Source: Bacillus sp. 03113 (GTDB taxonomy: Bacteria; Bacillota; Bacilli; Bacillales; Cytobacillaceae). Taken from it: DNA of 64,000 bases. Below, one piece after another: positions 7,408-17,318 of this stretch (position 1 is the first letter of the stretch; each line of letters starts with the position of its first letter). The position numbers and the translations under genes are program-made. The stretch is from contig NZ_VATK01000015.1 of the NCBI RefSeq assembly GCF_006546985.1, forward strand, positions 1-64,000, given 5' to 3'. A model generated the notes under the pieces. It was not told the DNA's origin, did no database searches, and saw only the letters and a list, made by a program, of their open reading frames with translations.

Positions 7408-9441
7408 ATGTCAGCGAGAGATTTATCGGTATTATTAAGTGTTATATTAATTGTAGCTATGCTCATCATTCCATTTCCTACTTGGTTGCTTAGCATATTA
7501 ATTATGCTGAACATTTCACTAGCTTTACTGGTGTTGCTTACATCGATGAATATGAGTGAACCACTGCAATTTTCCATCTTTCCTTCCTTATTATTGCTCC
7601 TGACATTATTTCGATTAGGTCTGAATGTATCGACAACAAGATCCATTTTGTCAACAGGCGATGGTGGTGGAGTAGTCGAGACCTTTGGTACATTTGTGGT
7701 TGGAGGAAATGTCATTGTTGGGCTGGTTGTATTTTTAATCCTCATTATCATTCAATTCGTTGTCATAACGAAAGGGTCTGAACGTGTTTCTGAGGTGGCT
7801 GCTAGATTTACACTTGATGCAATGCCTGGAAAACAAATGAGTATTGATGCGGATCTAAATGCTGGAATAATCTCTGAGCATGAAGCGCGTGAACGACGTG
7901 AGAAGGTTAGCAAAGAGGCTGATTTTTATGGAGCAATGGATGGAGCAAGTAAGTTTGTAAAAGGAGATGCAATCGCTGGCATCATTATTGTCATCATAAA
8001 CTTAGTATTTGGAATTCTTATCGGAATGATGCAGCAGGGAATGAGCATTGCAGACGCAGCATCACACTTTTCATTATTAACGGTAGGAGACGGTATTGTC
8101 AGTCAAATTCCTGCCCTATTAATTTCTACTGCAACAGGGATTGTTGTGACAAGAGCAGCTTCTGATGGGAATATCGGAAAGGATATTACATCTCAGCTTT
8201 TAGCTTATCCAAAAATGCTATATGTTACTTCAGGAACGATTTTTCTGCTAGGACTTTTCACGCCTATAAATGACTTGTTAACCATTCCGATTGCAGTCCT
8301 CCTTTTGTTGGGTGGATATTCCTTTTCTCAAAAACCAAAATCAAATTTAGATCAGTTGCAGGATTTAGAGGAAGAGCAGCAAACGGATACGATGAAAAGC
8401 CCGGAAAGCGTCGTAGGCTTATTAAATGTAGATCCCATTGAATTTGAGTTTGGGTATGGTTTAATTCCACTTGCAGATACAAACCAAGGCGGCGATTTAC
8501 TAGATCGAATCGTGATGATAAGAAGGCAATTAGCACTAGAATTAGGAGTCGTTATACCTGTTGTTAGAATAAGGGATAATATTCAATTACAGCCAAATGA
8601 ATACAGGCTTAAAATAAAGGACAATGAAATGGCTCGAGGAGAACTTTTATTAGATCATTTCTTAGCGATGAGTCCAGGTGTAGAAGATGATACGTTAGAT
8701 GGAATAGATACGATTGAACCAGCATTTGGTCTTCCGGCAAAGTGGATTAGTGAAGAAATGAAGGAGCAGGCGGAGATTTTTGGTTATACAGTTGTAGATC
8801 CTCCATCTGTTGTATCAACACATATTACTGAAGTGATTAAAGCAAATGCTCATGAGTTATTGGGCCGCCAGGAGACGAAACAATTAATTGATCACTTGAA
8901 AGAAACATATCCAATATTAGTTGAAGAAGTAACTCCTAACCCTTTATCAGTAGGAGAAGTACAAAAAGTATTAGCAAAATTATTGCGAGAAAACGTATCC
9001 ATTAGGAATTTACCAATTATTTTTGAAACACTCGCTGATTTTGGAAAAATGACAATTGATACAGAGCTTTTAACTGAATATGTACGGCAAGCGTTAGCAA
9101 GGCAAATTACCAATCAGTATTCTCAAAATGGCAGTGTGATTAAAGTCCTTACGCTTTCAGGGAAAGTTGAGAAACTTATAGCAGATAGTATACAACAAAC
9201 AGAGCATGGGAACTATTTGTCACTAGATTCAACCATGTCTCAAGAAATTATAAAGTCTATTAGTTTACAAATTGAGCAATTATCAATAATGGAGCAATCC
9301 TCAATCATTCTTTGCTCACCAAATATAAGAATGTATATTAGGCAGCTAATAGAAAGGTATTTTCCAAATATTCCTGTCATTTCTTATAATGAGCTAGAAA
9401 CAAATATTGAAGTTCAAAGTGTTGGGGTGGTGAATATTTAG
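7408..9441 (+). CDS. flhA: Flagellar export protein FlhA
   Basis: FlhA is the large export gate component that docks export chaperones and couples proton flow to secretion. The 677-residue product has about eight membrane segments in the first 315 residues, with the conserved FHIPEP-family region FVVITKGSERVSEVAARF (about 115-132) and LDAMPGKQMSIDADLNAG. A cytoplasmic domain fills the rest. ATG 7408 has TTAGGAG upstream. The stop codon overlaps the GTG start of flhF by one base. Confidence 0.97.
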   Translation: MSARDLSVLLSVILIVAMLIIPFPTWLLSILIMLNISLALLVLLTSMNMSEPLQFSIFPSLLLLLTLFRLGLNVSTTRSILSTGDGGGVVETFGTFVVGGNVIVGLVVFLILIIIQFVVITKGSERVSEVAARFTLDAMPGKQMSIDADLNAGIISEHEARERREKVSKEADFYGAMDGASKFVKGDAIAGIIIVIINLVFGILIGMMQQGMSIADAASHFSLLTVGDGIVSQIPALLISTATGIVVTRAASDGNIGKDITSQLLAYPKMLYVTSGTIFLLGLFTPINDLLTIPIAVLLLLGGYSFSQKPKSNLDQLQDLEEEQQTDTMKSPESVVGLLNVDPIEFEFGYGLIPLADTNQGGDLLDRIVMIRRQLALELGVVIPVVRIRDNIQLQPNEYRLKIKDNEMARGELLLDHFLAMSPGVEDDTLDGIDTIEPAFGLPAKWISEEMKEQAEIFGYTVVDPPSVVSTHITEVIKANAHELLGRQETKQLIDHLKETYPILVEEVTPNPLSVGEVQKVLAKLLRENVSIRNLPIIFETLADFGKMTIDTELLTEYVRQALARQITNQYSQNGSVIKVLTLSGKVEKLIADSIQQTEHGNYLSLDSTMSQEIIKSISLQIEQLSIMEQSSIILCSPNIRMYIRQLIERYFPNIPVISYNELETNIEVQSVGVVNI

Positions 9442-10604
9442 TGAAAGTGAAAAAATTTGTTGCACCTTCTATGCCTCAAGTAATGAAGATCATTCGTTCA
9501 GAGCTTGGCAGTGATGCAATCATCCTTAATTCAGAGGTAGTCCATTCTGGTGGAATTTTTGGTTTATTTAAAAAAAGAAGTATCGAAGTGCTTGCAGCAG
9601 TTGATTCAAACATTCATGAACATCCAAAACAAGCACCTGTAAATGAATCATATCAAAAGTCTTCTTCCCATCCTGTTGAAAAGTCAAATTTAGCATTTGA
9701 AAAGGAACAAATTAAAAATGCAGATGTTACGGTCTCAAAGTTATCAATTGAGGTAATGCAGCTTAAAGAAGCATTTTTTAACTTGGCGGAATCATCGAAT
9801 GTGATAAATGTAAATTATCCAGTTCCTATAAAAAAAATTCAACAGAAGCTTGCGTACCAGCAAATTGATAAGAAGATACAGCAACAGTTATTAAAAGAAA
9901 TGATTGAAAGATGGTATTCTTCAGGAGTAAAGGCACCTTATCCAGAAGTTGATTCATGGTTAAATGATATACTCTATAAAAAAATATCAAAGTATTCATT
10001 TGGCGGGATCACCTTTCAAAAAAAATTTGTTAATGTTATAGGACCCACGGGTGTTGGAAAAACAACTACTTTAGCAAAAATTGCTGCTGAATGTGTTTTG
10101 AAATTTAATAAAAAGGTTGCCTTTATTACAACAGATACGTATCGCATAGCGGCAATTGATCAATTAAAAACGTATTCAAGTATATTAAATGTCCCCCTTG
10201 AAGTTTGTTATAACTTAGAAGACGTAAAAAAGGCATCAAACCGCTTTAATCATTTTGATCTCGTATTAATCGATACAGCAGGAAGAAACTTTAGAGATAG
10301 ACAAAATGTAGATGATTTGAAAGGTTTGATGCAATTTAATGAAGAAATGGAAACATTTCTTGTCTTATCTTTAACAACGAAACAAGAGGATATGGAAGAA
10401 ATATATTCTCAAATAAGTGCCATACCAATTGATAGATTTATATTTACAAAAGCTGATGAAACGGCAACTTTTGGTGCAATGATTAATCTTATGATGAAAT
10501 ACAAAAAAGGTGTCGCGTATATAACAAATGGTCAGAATGTTCCTGATGATATCATTACAGCTAAACCAGAAGATGTAATACACAGAGTCGTTGAGGTTGA
10601 ATAA
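9441..10604 (+). CDS. flhF: Flagellar placement GTPase FlhF (SRP family)
   Basis: FlhF is an SRP-type GTPase that helps position flagella. The 387-residue product has a variable N-terminal B domain, then an NG domain with P-loop GPTGVGKTTTLAKIAAE at about residues 200-216, VLIDTAGRN at about 275 and the guanine-specificity motif TKADE near 336. The start is GTG 9441, overlapping flhA's stop. The gene overlaps flhG by one base, matching the known functional pairing in which FlhG stimulates FlhF. Confidence 0.95.
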   Translation: MKVKKFVAPSMPQVMKIIRSELGSDAIILNSEVVHSGGIFGLFKKRSIEVLAAVDSNIHEHPKQAPVNESYQKSSSHPVEKSNLAFEKEQIKNADVTVSKLSIEVMQLKEAFFNLAESSNVINVNYPVPIKKIQQKLAYQQIDKKIQQQLLKEMIERWYSSGVKAPYPEVDSWLNDILYKKISKYSFGGITFQKKFVNVIGPTGVGKTTTLAKIAAECVLKFNKKVAFITTDTYRIAAIDQLKTYSSILNVPLEVCYNLEDVKKASNRFNHFDLVLIDTAGRNFRDRQNVDDLKGLMQFNEEMETFLVLSLTTKQEDMEEIYSQISAIPIDRFIFTKADETATFGAMINLMMKYKKGVAYITNGQNVPDDIITAKPEDVIHRVVEVE

Positions 10605-11458
10605 TGAAGGACCAAGCTGAAAGATTACGCCAACAGTTTCAACGTATGGAAAAACAGAAGAAACAAAAGGTAGTCGCAGTATTAAGTGGAAAAGGCGGTG
10701 TTGGTAAATCTAATTTCTCCTTGAATTTTTCAATATCAATTTCTCAAAAAGGTCATTCAATATTACTTTTTGATATGGATATAGGGATGGGGAATATTGA
10801 TGTATTGATGGGGTGTAAAGCCCAATACACGATAACGGATTTCTTTGAGAACAATATTTCGCTCACTGATATAATTACAGAAGGCCCAAAAGGGATTCAT
10901 TATATAGCAGGTGGTTCAGGATTATTACATCTTATCAGTATAAATGAAGAGGCATTTGAAAAATTTACTAATGAACTTTTACAAATAATAGACGAATACG
11001 ACTATATCATTCTTGATATGGGTGCAGGTATTAATCATGAATCCATTAAATTCATCCTCTCGGTAGATGAAATTATCATGATTACAAACCCAGAGCCGAC
11101 ATCCCTTACAGATGCATACGCAGCAATGAAATTTATACATTTGAAAAATGCTCATATCCCTTTTTATCTTGTTGTTAACCAAATTGTATCGGATAGAGAA
11201 GGTTTAGATACATATATACGAATTAATAGAGTATTGCATCACTTTTTGGGCAGAGAATGTTTGAGCCTTGGAATGGTGCCAAATGATAGAGCCGTTCAGC
11301 TTGCAGTTCGTATGCAAGTTCCATTTATTTTACTAAATGATAAATCACCAGCATCAAAAGCACTCCACAGCATGACAGATCGTTATTGTAATAGACCAGT
11401 AAATCAATCAAGTAAGCATTCCTTTTTGACAAGATTAATCAATTTCGTTCAAAAATAA
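10604..11458 (+). CDS. flhG: Flagellar number/placement ATPase FlhG (YlxH, MinD family)
   Basis: This is a 284-residue ParA/MinD-type ATPase. The deviant Walker A is SGKGGVGKSN at about residues 28-37; the N-terminal basic, Gln-rich helix (about residues 3-22) carries the part that stimulates FlhF. FlhG arranges flagella and contacts FliM/FliY. A 208-bp MITE-like element begins two bases after the reading frame ends. Its 8-bp target duplication covers the last Lys codon and the stop, so the protein is intact. Confidence 0.95.
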   Translation: MKDQAERLRQQFQRMEKQKKQKVVAVLSGKGGVGKSNFSLNFSISISQKGHSILLFDMDIGMGNIDVLMGCKAQYTITDFFENNISLTDIITEGPKGIHYIAGGSGLLHLISINEEAFEKFTNELLQIIDEYDYIILDMGAGINHESIKFILSVDEIIMITNPEPTSLTDAYAAMKFIHLKNAHIPFYLVVNQIVSDREGLDTYIRINRVLHHFLGRECLSLGMVPNDRAVQLAVRMQVPFILLNDKSPASKALHSMTDRYCNRPVNQSSKHSFLTRLINFVQK

Positions 11459-11459
11459 A

Positions 11460-11667
11460 GGCTGTTTTTCCAAAGTTTGTTGCTTTTGAGATAAAAAACA
11501 TTGGGAGAAACGTTTCGGAGCAGCTGCACACGTAGACTCTTGTGGGAATGCGAGAAAGGCGAGACCCCGCAGGAGCGTATGCGACGAGGAGGCTTGACGC
11601 TCGCCCACGGAAAGCGAAGTGTATGCAGGCTGCACGTTTAAAAGCAAGAATCTATACGAAAACAGCC
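11460..11667. mobile_element. MITE-like element, copy 1, at the flhG stop codon
   Basis: This 208-bp element starts GGCTGTTTTT and ends GAAAACAGCC. It is flanked on both sides by the 8-bp direct repeat AAAATAAA (11452-11459 and 11668-11675), a target site duplication. It has no coding capacity for a transposase. The interior is highly structured, with CAGCTGCACAC facing GTGTATGCAGGCTG and GTGGG facing CCCGC. It is nearly identical to the copy at 21587-21797. It splits flhG from cheB, which are usually close together. Confidence 0.88.
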
Positions 11668-11723
11668 AAAATAAATAGAGATATCATAAAGGTCATGAAG
11701 GAACCAAAAAGGAAGTGGCATGA

Positions 11724-12818
11724 ATGGAAATCATAAAAGTACTAATCGTTGATGATTCTGCCTTTATGAGAAAGCTAATCACTGAATTTCTTTCGGAAAA
11801 TCCGCTTATTCAAGTAATTGGTACAGCTCGTAATGGTGAAGATGCTATTAAGAAAGTGAAACAGCTTAAACCAACAGTTGTCACCTTGGACGTAGAAATG
11901 CCTATATTAAATGGAATTGAAGCTCTAAAAATCATTATGAAAGAAAATCCTGTTCCAGTAGTCATGCTTTCCAGCTTAACTAAAGAAGGAGCAGAATCTA
12001 CTCTTCAAGCCATCCAGTTAGGAGCAGTTGATTTTATTGCAAAACCTTCAGGTGCTATTTCCCTTGACTTGTATAAAATTAAGGTTCAACTTCAAGAAAA
12101 AGTAATATCTGCGTGTAAAGCAAATATACAAAGTATGATTAAATTCTCAAAAAGGTCAAATAGTTCTACTTTAAATGTAGAAGATTGTAGTAAAATAGAA
12201 CTATGTAGTTCGAAGGCTGTCTCTTCTGTAAATTCATGGAATCATTTGTCGAAAAAAATAATATGTATTGGTACTTCTACTGGTGGACCAAGAGCATTGC
12301 AGCAAGTATTATCAAAGCTTCCTAAGAACATATCAGCTCCAATACTCGTTGTTCAACATATGCCGCCAAGCTTTACCAAATCATTAGCCAAGCACTTAAA
12401 TTCTTTAGCTGAAATTAATGTTAAAGAAGCAGAGGAAGGGGAGCTTATTAAGAATGGGACCGCCTATATTGCTCCTGGTGGATTCCATATGAGTGTAAGA
12501 GCTATCGGAACATCTTTAGCCATTCAGCTTGATCAGTCTCCACCGATTAATGGTCTTAGACCATCCGTTGATGTTTTATTTAATTCTATTAGTAAAATAA
12601 CTCAATACTCCATCATAGCTGTTATCATGACCGGAATGGGTTCTGATGGAGCGAAAGGGCTTGTTTCTTTAAAGAAAAATACTAATGTTCTAGCAATAGC
12701 GGAATCAAAAGAAACGGCTATCATTTTCGGAATGCCAAAAGCAGCGATTGAGACAAGTTTTGTAGATAAAGTTGAATTAGTTGAAAAAATTGCTAGCTTA
12801 ATAATGAAATATGTTTAA
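11724..12818 (+). CDS. cheB: Chemotaxis methylesterase/glutamine deamidase CheB
   Basis: CheB removes methyl groups from chemoreceptors. The 364-residue product has a receiver domain (Asp10, Asp11, phosphorylated Asp56 in VVTLDVEMP), a linker (about 125-175) and a methylesterase domain with the catalytic Ser in GTSTGGPRAL (about 182-191), His in VVQHMPPSF and Asp in TGMGSDGAKG. ATG 11724 follows AAGGAAGTGG. It may be expressed poorly or independently, because the MITE lies directly upstream. Confidence 0.97.
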   Translation: MEIIKVLIVDDSAFMRKLITEFLSENPLIQVIGTARNGEDAIKKVKQLKPTVVTLDVEMPILNGIEALKIIMKENPVPVVMLSSLTKEGAESTLQAIQLGAVDFIAKPSGAISLDLYKIKVQLQEKVISACKANIQSMIKFSKRSNSSTLNVEDCSKIELCSSKAVSSVNSWNHLSKKIICIGTSTGGPRALQQVLSKLPKNISAPILVVQHMPPSFTKSLAKHLNSLAEINVKEAEEGELIKNGTAYIAPGGFHMSVRAIGTSLAIQLDQSPPINGLRPSVDVLFNSISKITQYSIIAVIMTGMGSDGAKGLVSLKKNTNVLAIAESKETAIIFGMPKAAIETSFVDKVELVEKIASLIMKYV

Positions 12819-12838
12819 CGCCGAGGAGTCGATTGCTA

Positions 12839-14878
12839 ATGGAAATGAATCAATATTTAGAGATTTTTATAGAAGAAAGCAAAGAGCATATACAAGCTTG
12901 TAATGATCATCTATTAGTATTAGAGAAAAATCCAGAAGATGTAAATATCATAAATGAAATATTTAGATCAGCACATACATTAAAAGGTATGGCAGCTACT
13001 ATGGGCTTTGAAGACATTGCGAAATTAACTCATCAAATGGAAAATGTTCTTGATGATATAAGAAATCGAAAAACGAGGGTTACTCCAGAGCTGCTTGATG
13101 TCGTTTTTTTAGCGGTTGATGATTTAGAAACAATGCTCCAATCCATAACAGAAGGTGGTGACGGAAAAAGGGATATTGCTGAGACGGTAGAAAAATTGGC
13201 TTCTCGTGGACAAATAGAAATAAAGGGGCCTATTCAAAAAGAGGGTCGTGAAGACCAAATCGACTCGATTGCAAGATCCACGTATGATGAATTTGAGCTT
13301 ACTGTCCTTCAGCAATCTACTGAGCAAGGATTTTCTTGTTATGAAATTCTTATACAATTAAGAAAAGACTGTCTATTAAAGATTGCTCGAGTATTTATGA
13401 TCTTTGATGTGTTTGAAAAAATAGGAGAAGTCATTAAATCAAATCCAACTGTCGAAGAGCTTGAAGAAGAAAAATTTGATGATCATTTTATTGTAACATT
13501 GATAACAAATGAAACAGCAAACAACATTCAAGAAAGCATACTTAATATTTCAGAAATTGAAAAAGTTGATGTGCAGCCAATCTCAGTTCAAACGATTCGA
13601 CAAAGGGATAAGAACGTGGAACAAACTCCAACCGATGATACAACCGTTGAAGTACAGGAAATGACAACTGAAAGTGTTCAGAGAAAGAATGAGCCAAAAA
13701 AAGATGAAACTTCTTCATTAAAAAATACAGCAAGTAAAACAATTCGAGTCAATATAGACCGATTGGACATTTTAATGAACCTTTTTGAAGAACTAGTCAT
13801 TGATCGCGGAAGACTTGAACAAATTTCTCATGAATTGAACAATTTAGAGCTACAAGAAACAGTGGAACGGATGTCTAGAGTCTCTGCAGATTTACAGAAT
13901 ATTATTTTAAATATGAGAATGGTACCTATTGAGACAGTTTTCAATCGATTTCCTCGTATGGTACGCGAATTAACTAGAGAATTACATAAAAAAATCAATC
14001 TAGAAATAATAGGAGCTGAGACAGAATTAGATCGTACCGTTATTGATGAAATTGGTGATCCTCTTGTTCATTTAATTCGTAATGCTATTGATCATGGTAT
14101 TGAAATGCCTAAAGAAAGAAGAGAAAAAGGTAAAAATGAAGAAGGAACGGTCGTTTTAAAAGCATACCATAGCGGGAATCATATTTTTATAGAAATTGAA
14201 GATGACGGAGCAGGGATTATTAAAGAAAAAGTTCTTCAGAAGGCGTTATCAAAAGAGATTATTAACGAACAAGATGCATCAACATTAACAGATTCAGAGA
14301 TATACGAGCTAATTTTTTCATCAGGCTTTTCTACAGCTGATAAAATTTCTGATATTTCTGGTAGAGGTGTAGGACTTGATGTTGTTAAAAGTAAAATTGA
14401 GTCTCTTGGTGGAAAGGTATCCATCGATTCTCAAGTGGAGAAAGGGTCTAAATTTTCCATTCAATTACCTTTAACAGTGTCTATAATTTCAGTCATGTTA
14501 GTTGATGTTCAAAATGAAACATATTGTATCCCGATTTCATCCATTATTGAGACAGCTATTATTCAAAAATCTGAAATTCTCCATTCACATAACCAAGAAC
14601 TGATCGATTTAAGGGGAAAAGTCATTCCACTAATCTATTTAAAAGATATTTATGAGGTGCCGGGGGTGAAGGATACAGACGATTTTTATTCTGTTGTAAT
14701 CATAAAAAAAGGAGATAAAATGGCTGGGCTGATTGTTGATTCTTTTATAGGTCAACAAGAAATTGTTCTCAAGTCACTTGGTCATTACTTAACGCCAATA
14801 ACAGCTGTTTCAGGGTCAACAATTCTAGGGGATGGAAAGGTAGCGTTAATAATCGATTGTAATGCCTTACTTACATAA
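12839..14878 (+). CDS. cheA: Chemotaxis histidine kinase CheA
   Basis: CheA is the kinase of the chemoreceptor array that phosphorylates CheY and CheB. The 679-residue product has an HPt domain with His46 in IFRSAHTLKG, a P2 response-regulator docking domain (about 155-245), a dimerisation domain (about 300-360), a GHKL ATPase with DPLVHLIRNAIDHG, DDGAGI and GRGVGLDVV boxes, and a CheW-like C-terminus. ATG 12839 is preferred over TTG 12833, as it gives MEMNQYL like B. subtilis and better spacing from GAGGAG. Confidence 0.97.
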   Translation: MEMNQYLEIFIEESKEHIQACNDHLLVLEKNPEDVNIINEIFRSAHTLKGMAATMGFEDIAKLTHQMENVLDDIRNRKTRVTPELLDVVFLAVDDLETMLQSITEGGDGKRDIAETVEKLASRGQIEIKGPIQKEGREDQIDSIARSTYDEFELTVLQQSTEQGFSCYEILIQLRKDCLLKIARVFMIFDVFEKIGEVIKSNPTVEELEEEKFDDHFIVTLITNETANNIQESILNISEIEKVDVQPISVQTIRQRDKNVEQTPTDDTTVEVQEMTTESVQRKNEPKKDETSSLKNTASKTIRVNIDRLDILMNLFEELVIDRGRLEQISHELNNLELQETVERMSRVSADLQNIILNMRMVPIETVFNRFPRMVRELTRELHKKINLEIIGAETELDRTVIDEIGDPLVHLIRNAIDHGIEMPKERREKGKNEEGTVVLKAYHSGNHIFIEIEDDGAGIIKEKVLQKALSKEIINEQDASTLTDSEIYELIFSSGFSTADKISDISGRGVGLDVVKSKIESLGGKVSIDSQVEKGSKFSIQLPLTVSIISVMLVDVQNETYCIPISSIIETAIIQKSEILHSHNQELIDLRGKVIPLIYLKDIYEVPGVKDTDDFYSVVIIKKGDKMAGLIVDSFIGQQEIVLKSLGHYLTPITAVSGSTILGDGKVALIIDCNALLT

Positions 14879-14917
14879 AATGGTCTTAGAAACAGTTTGG
14901 TAAAAGGAGTGATATGG

Positions 14918-15382
14918 ATGTCTGAAATAATCGAGAATCAAAAAATGATTATTTTTCAGTTAAGTGAAAATGAGTATGCAATTCCAGTAAATCAAGTTCG
15001 ATCAATTGAAAAAATATTACCTATAACAAGAGTTCCAAATGTTGCTCATTTTGTTAAAGGTGTAATGAATTTGCGAGGTGTAGTAACTCCAGTCATTGAT
15101 TTAAGAAATCGATTTGGAATTAAAGAGGTTGAATACTCCAATCATTCTCGTGTGATTATTGTCAATGTAGAGGAAATAGAAGTTGGATTAATTGTAGATG
15201 AAGCAAACGATGTACTTGATATTCATAATGACAATATCCAACCTTCACCAGATATAACCAAAAATTCAGAGGTGGATTTTATTGGTGGAGTAGTTAATTT
15301 AGAAAAAAGATTAATTACAGTTATAGACTTGTCTAAAGTACTTGATCGAAATGCATTCCTACTAAATAGATTAGAAGGGTAA
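14918..15382 (+). CDS. cheW: Chemotaxis coupling protein CheW
   Basis: CheW links chemoreceptors to CheA. The 154-residue protein is one CheW domain with the usual VMNLRGVVTPVIDLR motif at about residues 51-65. ATG 14918 follows AAAGGAGT with good spacing; an upstream in-frame ATG at 14897 lacks support. It lies 39 bases after cheA and 4 bases before cheC. Confidence 0.96.
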   Translation: MSEIIENQKMIIFQLSENEYAIPVNQVRSIEKILPITRVPNVAHFVKGVMNLRGVVTPVIDLRNRFGIKEVEYSNHSRVIIVNVEEIEVGLIVDEANDVLDIHNDNIQPSPDITKNSEVDFIGGVVNLEKRLITVIDLSKVLDRNAFLLNRLEG

Positions 15383-15386
15383 ATCA

Positions 15387-16031
15387 ATGAGAAACATAGA
15401 AAAAATCACCTTGATTCATTTAGATATTTTGAGAGAAATTGGGAATATCGGTGCTGGAAATGCCGCAACCTCTCTTTCAAAACTTTTGAATCAAAAAATT
15501 GATATGAAGGTGCCCAGTGTAAAGGTTGTTTCTTTCAATGAAATGATGGAAATGGAGGGGGGAGCAGAGAATATTGTTGCTGGTGTATTTCTTAGGATTG
15601 AAGGAGATGCACCTGGAAGTATGTTCTTTGTTCTGCCAATAAAGCAAGCCTCTATCTTTATTCAACGAATGATAGGGGATCCTTTGTTCACATTTGAAAC
15701 CCCACCGTATGATGAATTAGGAGTTTCAGCTCTCCAAGAGCTCGGGAACATTTTAGCAGGTTCTTATCTGTCTTCGTTATCGGATTTTACGAATTTGTCT
15801 TTATATCCGTCTGTACCGGGATTAAGTATTGATATGTTTGGAGCCATCATTAGCACTGGATTAATTGAGGTATCACAAGTAAGTGACTATGCTATTGTAG
15901 TTGATACTGCGATTTTTGATGATGAATCAAATTTTAATGAAGACGTTAATGGCCGCTTTTTCCTTTTGCCTGATCCTTCCTCTTTTGAAATTATTTTCAA
16001 ATCATTAGGAGTTGCGATCAATGAGAGATGA
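15387..16031 (+). CDS. cheC: CheY-P phosphatase CheC
   Basis: CheC dephosphorylates CheY-P and binds CheD for adaptation in Bacillus chemotaxis. The 214-residue product has the two repeated phosphatase helices, DILREIGNIGAGNAATSL at about residues 13-30 and SALQELGNILAGSYLSSL at about 114-131, each with the key Glu and Asn. Its end overlaps the start of cheD by 11 bases, matching their physical interaction. Confidence 0.96.
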   Translation: MRNIEKITLIHLDILREIGNIGAGNAATSLSKLLNQKIDMKVPSVKVVSFNEMMEMEGGAENIVAGVFLRIEGDAPGSMFFVLPIKQASIFIQRMIGDPLFTFETPPYDELGVSALQELGNILAGSYLSSLSDFTNLSLYPSVPGLSIDMFGAIISTGLIEVSQVSDYAIVVDTAIFDDESNFNEDVNGRFFLLPDPSSFEIIFKSLGVAINER

Positions 16032-16518
16032 GGTTCAAGTGATAAAAGTTGGCATAGCAGATATGAATATTGTTCGTGCACCACATATGATCCGAACCAC
16101 AGGATTAGGATCGTGTGTAGGAGTTGTGCTCTATGATCCGTCTAGTGAAATAGCTGGGCTTGCTCATATTATGCTCCCACATTCCGCTTATGCAAAAGCT
16201 GGATCGATTAATTTAGCAAAGTACGCAGATACTGCTGTGGTTGAGTTAGTAAAAAAAATGAAAAATGCTGGGGCTAGATCTTATCGTATTCAGGCAAAGC
16301 TGGCAGGCGGAGCTCAAATGTTCAAGTTTTCCGGCGCAAGTGAAATGATGAAGATTGGTCCGCGAAATGTTGAGGCTGTAAAGCTAGAATTAACGAAATT
16401 AGGGATTTCAATTATTTCAGAAGATACTGGAGGAAGCAATGGGCGTACAATCGAATTTAATCCGCTTACCTCTATTCTAGAAATTCGAACAGTAAACAAG
16501 GGGATTTACGAAATATAA
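16021..16518 (+). CDS. cheD: Chemoreceptor glutamine deamidase CheD
   Basis: CheD deamidates receptor glutamines and, bound by CheC, takes part in adaptation. The 165-residue product has the catalytic Cys in TTGLGSCVGVVLYD (about residues 24-37), the His in LAHIMLPHS and the KLAGGAQMF segment. ATG 16021 has TTAGGAG upstream and overlaps cheC; the nine bases before it in frame start with TTG and are unlikely to be used. Confidence 0.96.
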   Translation: MRDEVQVIKVGIADMNIVRAPHMIRTTGLGSCVGVVLYDPSSEIAGLAHIMLPHSAYAKAGSINLAKYADTAVVELVKKMKNAGARSYRIQAKLAGGAQMFKFSGASEMMKIGPRNVEAVKLELTKLGISIISEDTGGSNGRTIEFNPLTSILEIRTVNKGIYEI

Positions 16519-16544
16519 AGATTCATTTTAGAAGGAGGATTTTC

Positions 16545-17318
16545 ATGGTACTTAATTGCGTAAATGATGAAGAATCCATCTGGGAAAAATGGAAAAGCTC
16601 TCGAGATCCTCATGCTGGAAATACTCTCGTGAAAAAATACTTGCCATTAGTAAACTATCATGTTCAAAGAATCGCAAGCGGCCTCCCCAAAAATGTATCT
16701 AGAGATGATTTGAAAAGCTTAGGTTTGACAGGCTTATATCAAGCCCTCGAAAGGTTTGATTCTAAAAGAGATTTGAAATTTGATACATATGCTTCATTCA
16801 GGATTCGTGGAGCGATTTTAGATGGATTGCGGAAAGAAGATTGGCTACCGCGAAGCCTTAGAGAAAAGTCAAAGATAATTGAAGCAACTATAGATAAACT
16901 TGAGCAAAAAAATCAACGAACAGCATCTATAAAAGAAATTGCACAGGAATTAGATATGTCAGAAAATGAAGTATACAATACGATGAATGAATATTTTTTT
17001 GCACATATTCTATCAATTGATGAGCAACCAATCGACGGAGAAAACAATTATGAAGGACATTCCTTTTTGATAAAGGATATGAATACTGATTTACCTGAGG
17101 AGCAGCTTGTAAAAAATGAGATGATCGATGAATTAGCAGAGGAAATTGCATCTCTTAATAAAAATGAACAGCTAGTTGTTAGTTTGTTTTATAAGGAAGA
17201 ATTAACCTTAACAGAAATTGGTCAGGTCATGGGTTTATCAACATCAAGAATTTCACAAATTCATTCAAAAGCTATTTTTAAGCTAAGACAAGCATTAGGT
17301 AAATTTATCCCGAATTAA
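16545..17318 (+). CDS. sigD: Motility sigma factor SigD (sigma-28 family)
   Basis: SigD directs late flagellar, chemotaxis and autolysin gene transcription. The 257-residue product has region 2 (DLKSLGLTGLYQALERFD, FDTYASFRIRGAILDGLR), region 3 and region 4 with a helix-turn-helix (LTLTEIGQVMGLSTSRISQIHSKA). AGAAGGAGG precedes ATG 16545. The last codons and stop lie within TTATCCCGAATTAACGGG, the opening of a dispersed repeat, so the C-terminal residues FIPN may derive from that repeat. A strong hairpin follows. Confidence 0.97.
   Translation: MVLNCVNDEESIWEKWKSSRDPHAGNTLVKKYLPLVNYHVQRIASGLPKNVSRDDLKSLGLTGLYQALERFDSKRDLKFDTYASFRIRGAILDGLRKEDWLPRSLREKSKIIEATIDKLEQKNQRTASIKEIAQELDMSENEVYNTMNEYFFAHILSIDEQPIDGENNYEGHSFLIKDMNTDLPEEQLVKNEMIDELAEEIASLNKNEQLVVSLFYKEELTLTEIGQVMGLSTSRISQIHSKAIFKLRQALGKFIPN

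Noticed and set aside
7371-7751. Minus-strand open frame of 126 codons opposite the start of flhA
   Set aside because: It is antisense to the FlhA membrane region and rich in Thr, Pro and Asn as expected from a shadow frame.
11542-11736. Open frame of 64 codons across the MITE before cheB
   Set aside because: It is read through a structured repeat, is rich in Arg and Ala from the GC-rich core and is not a recognisable protein.
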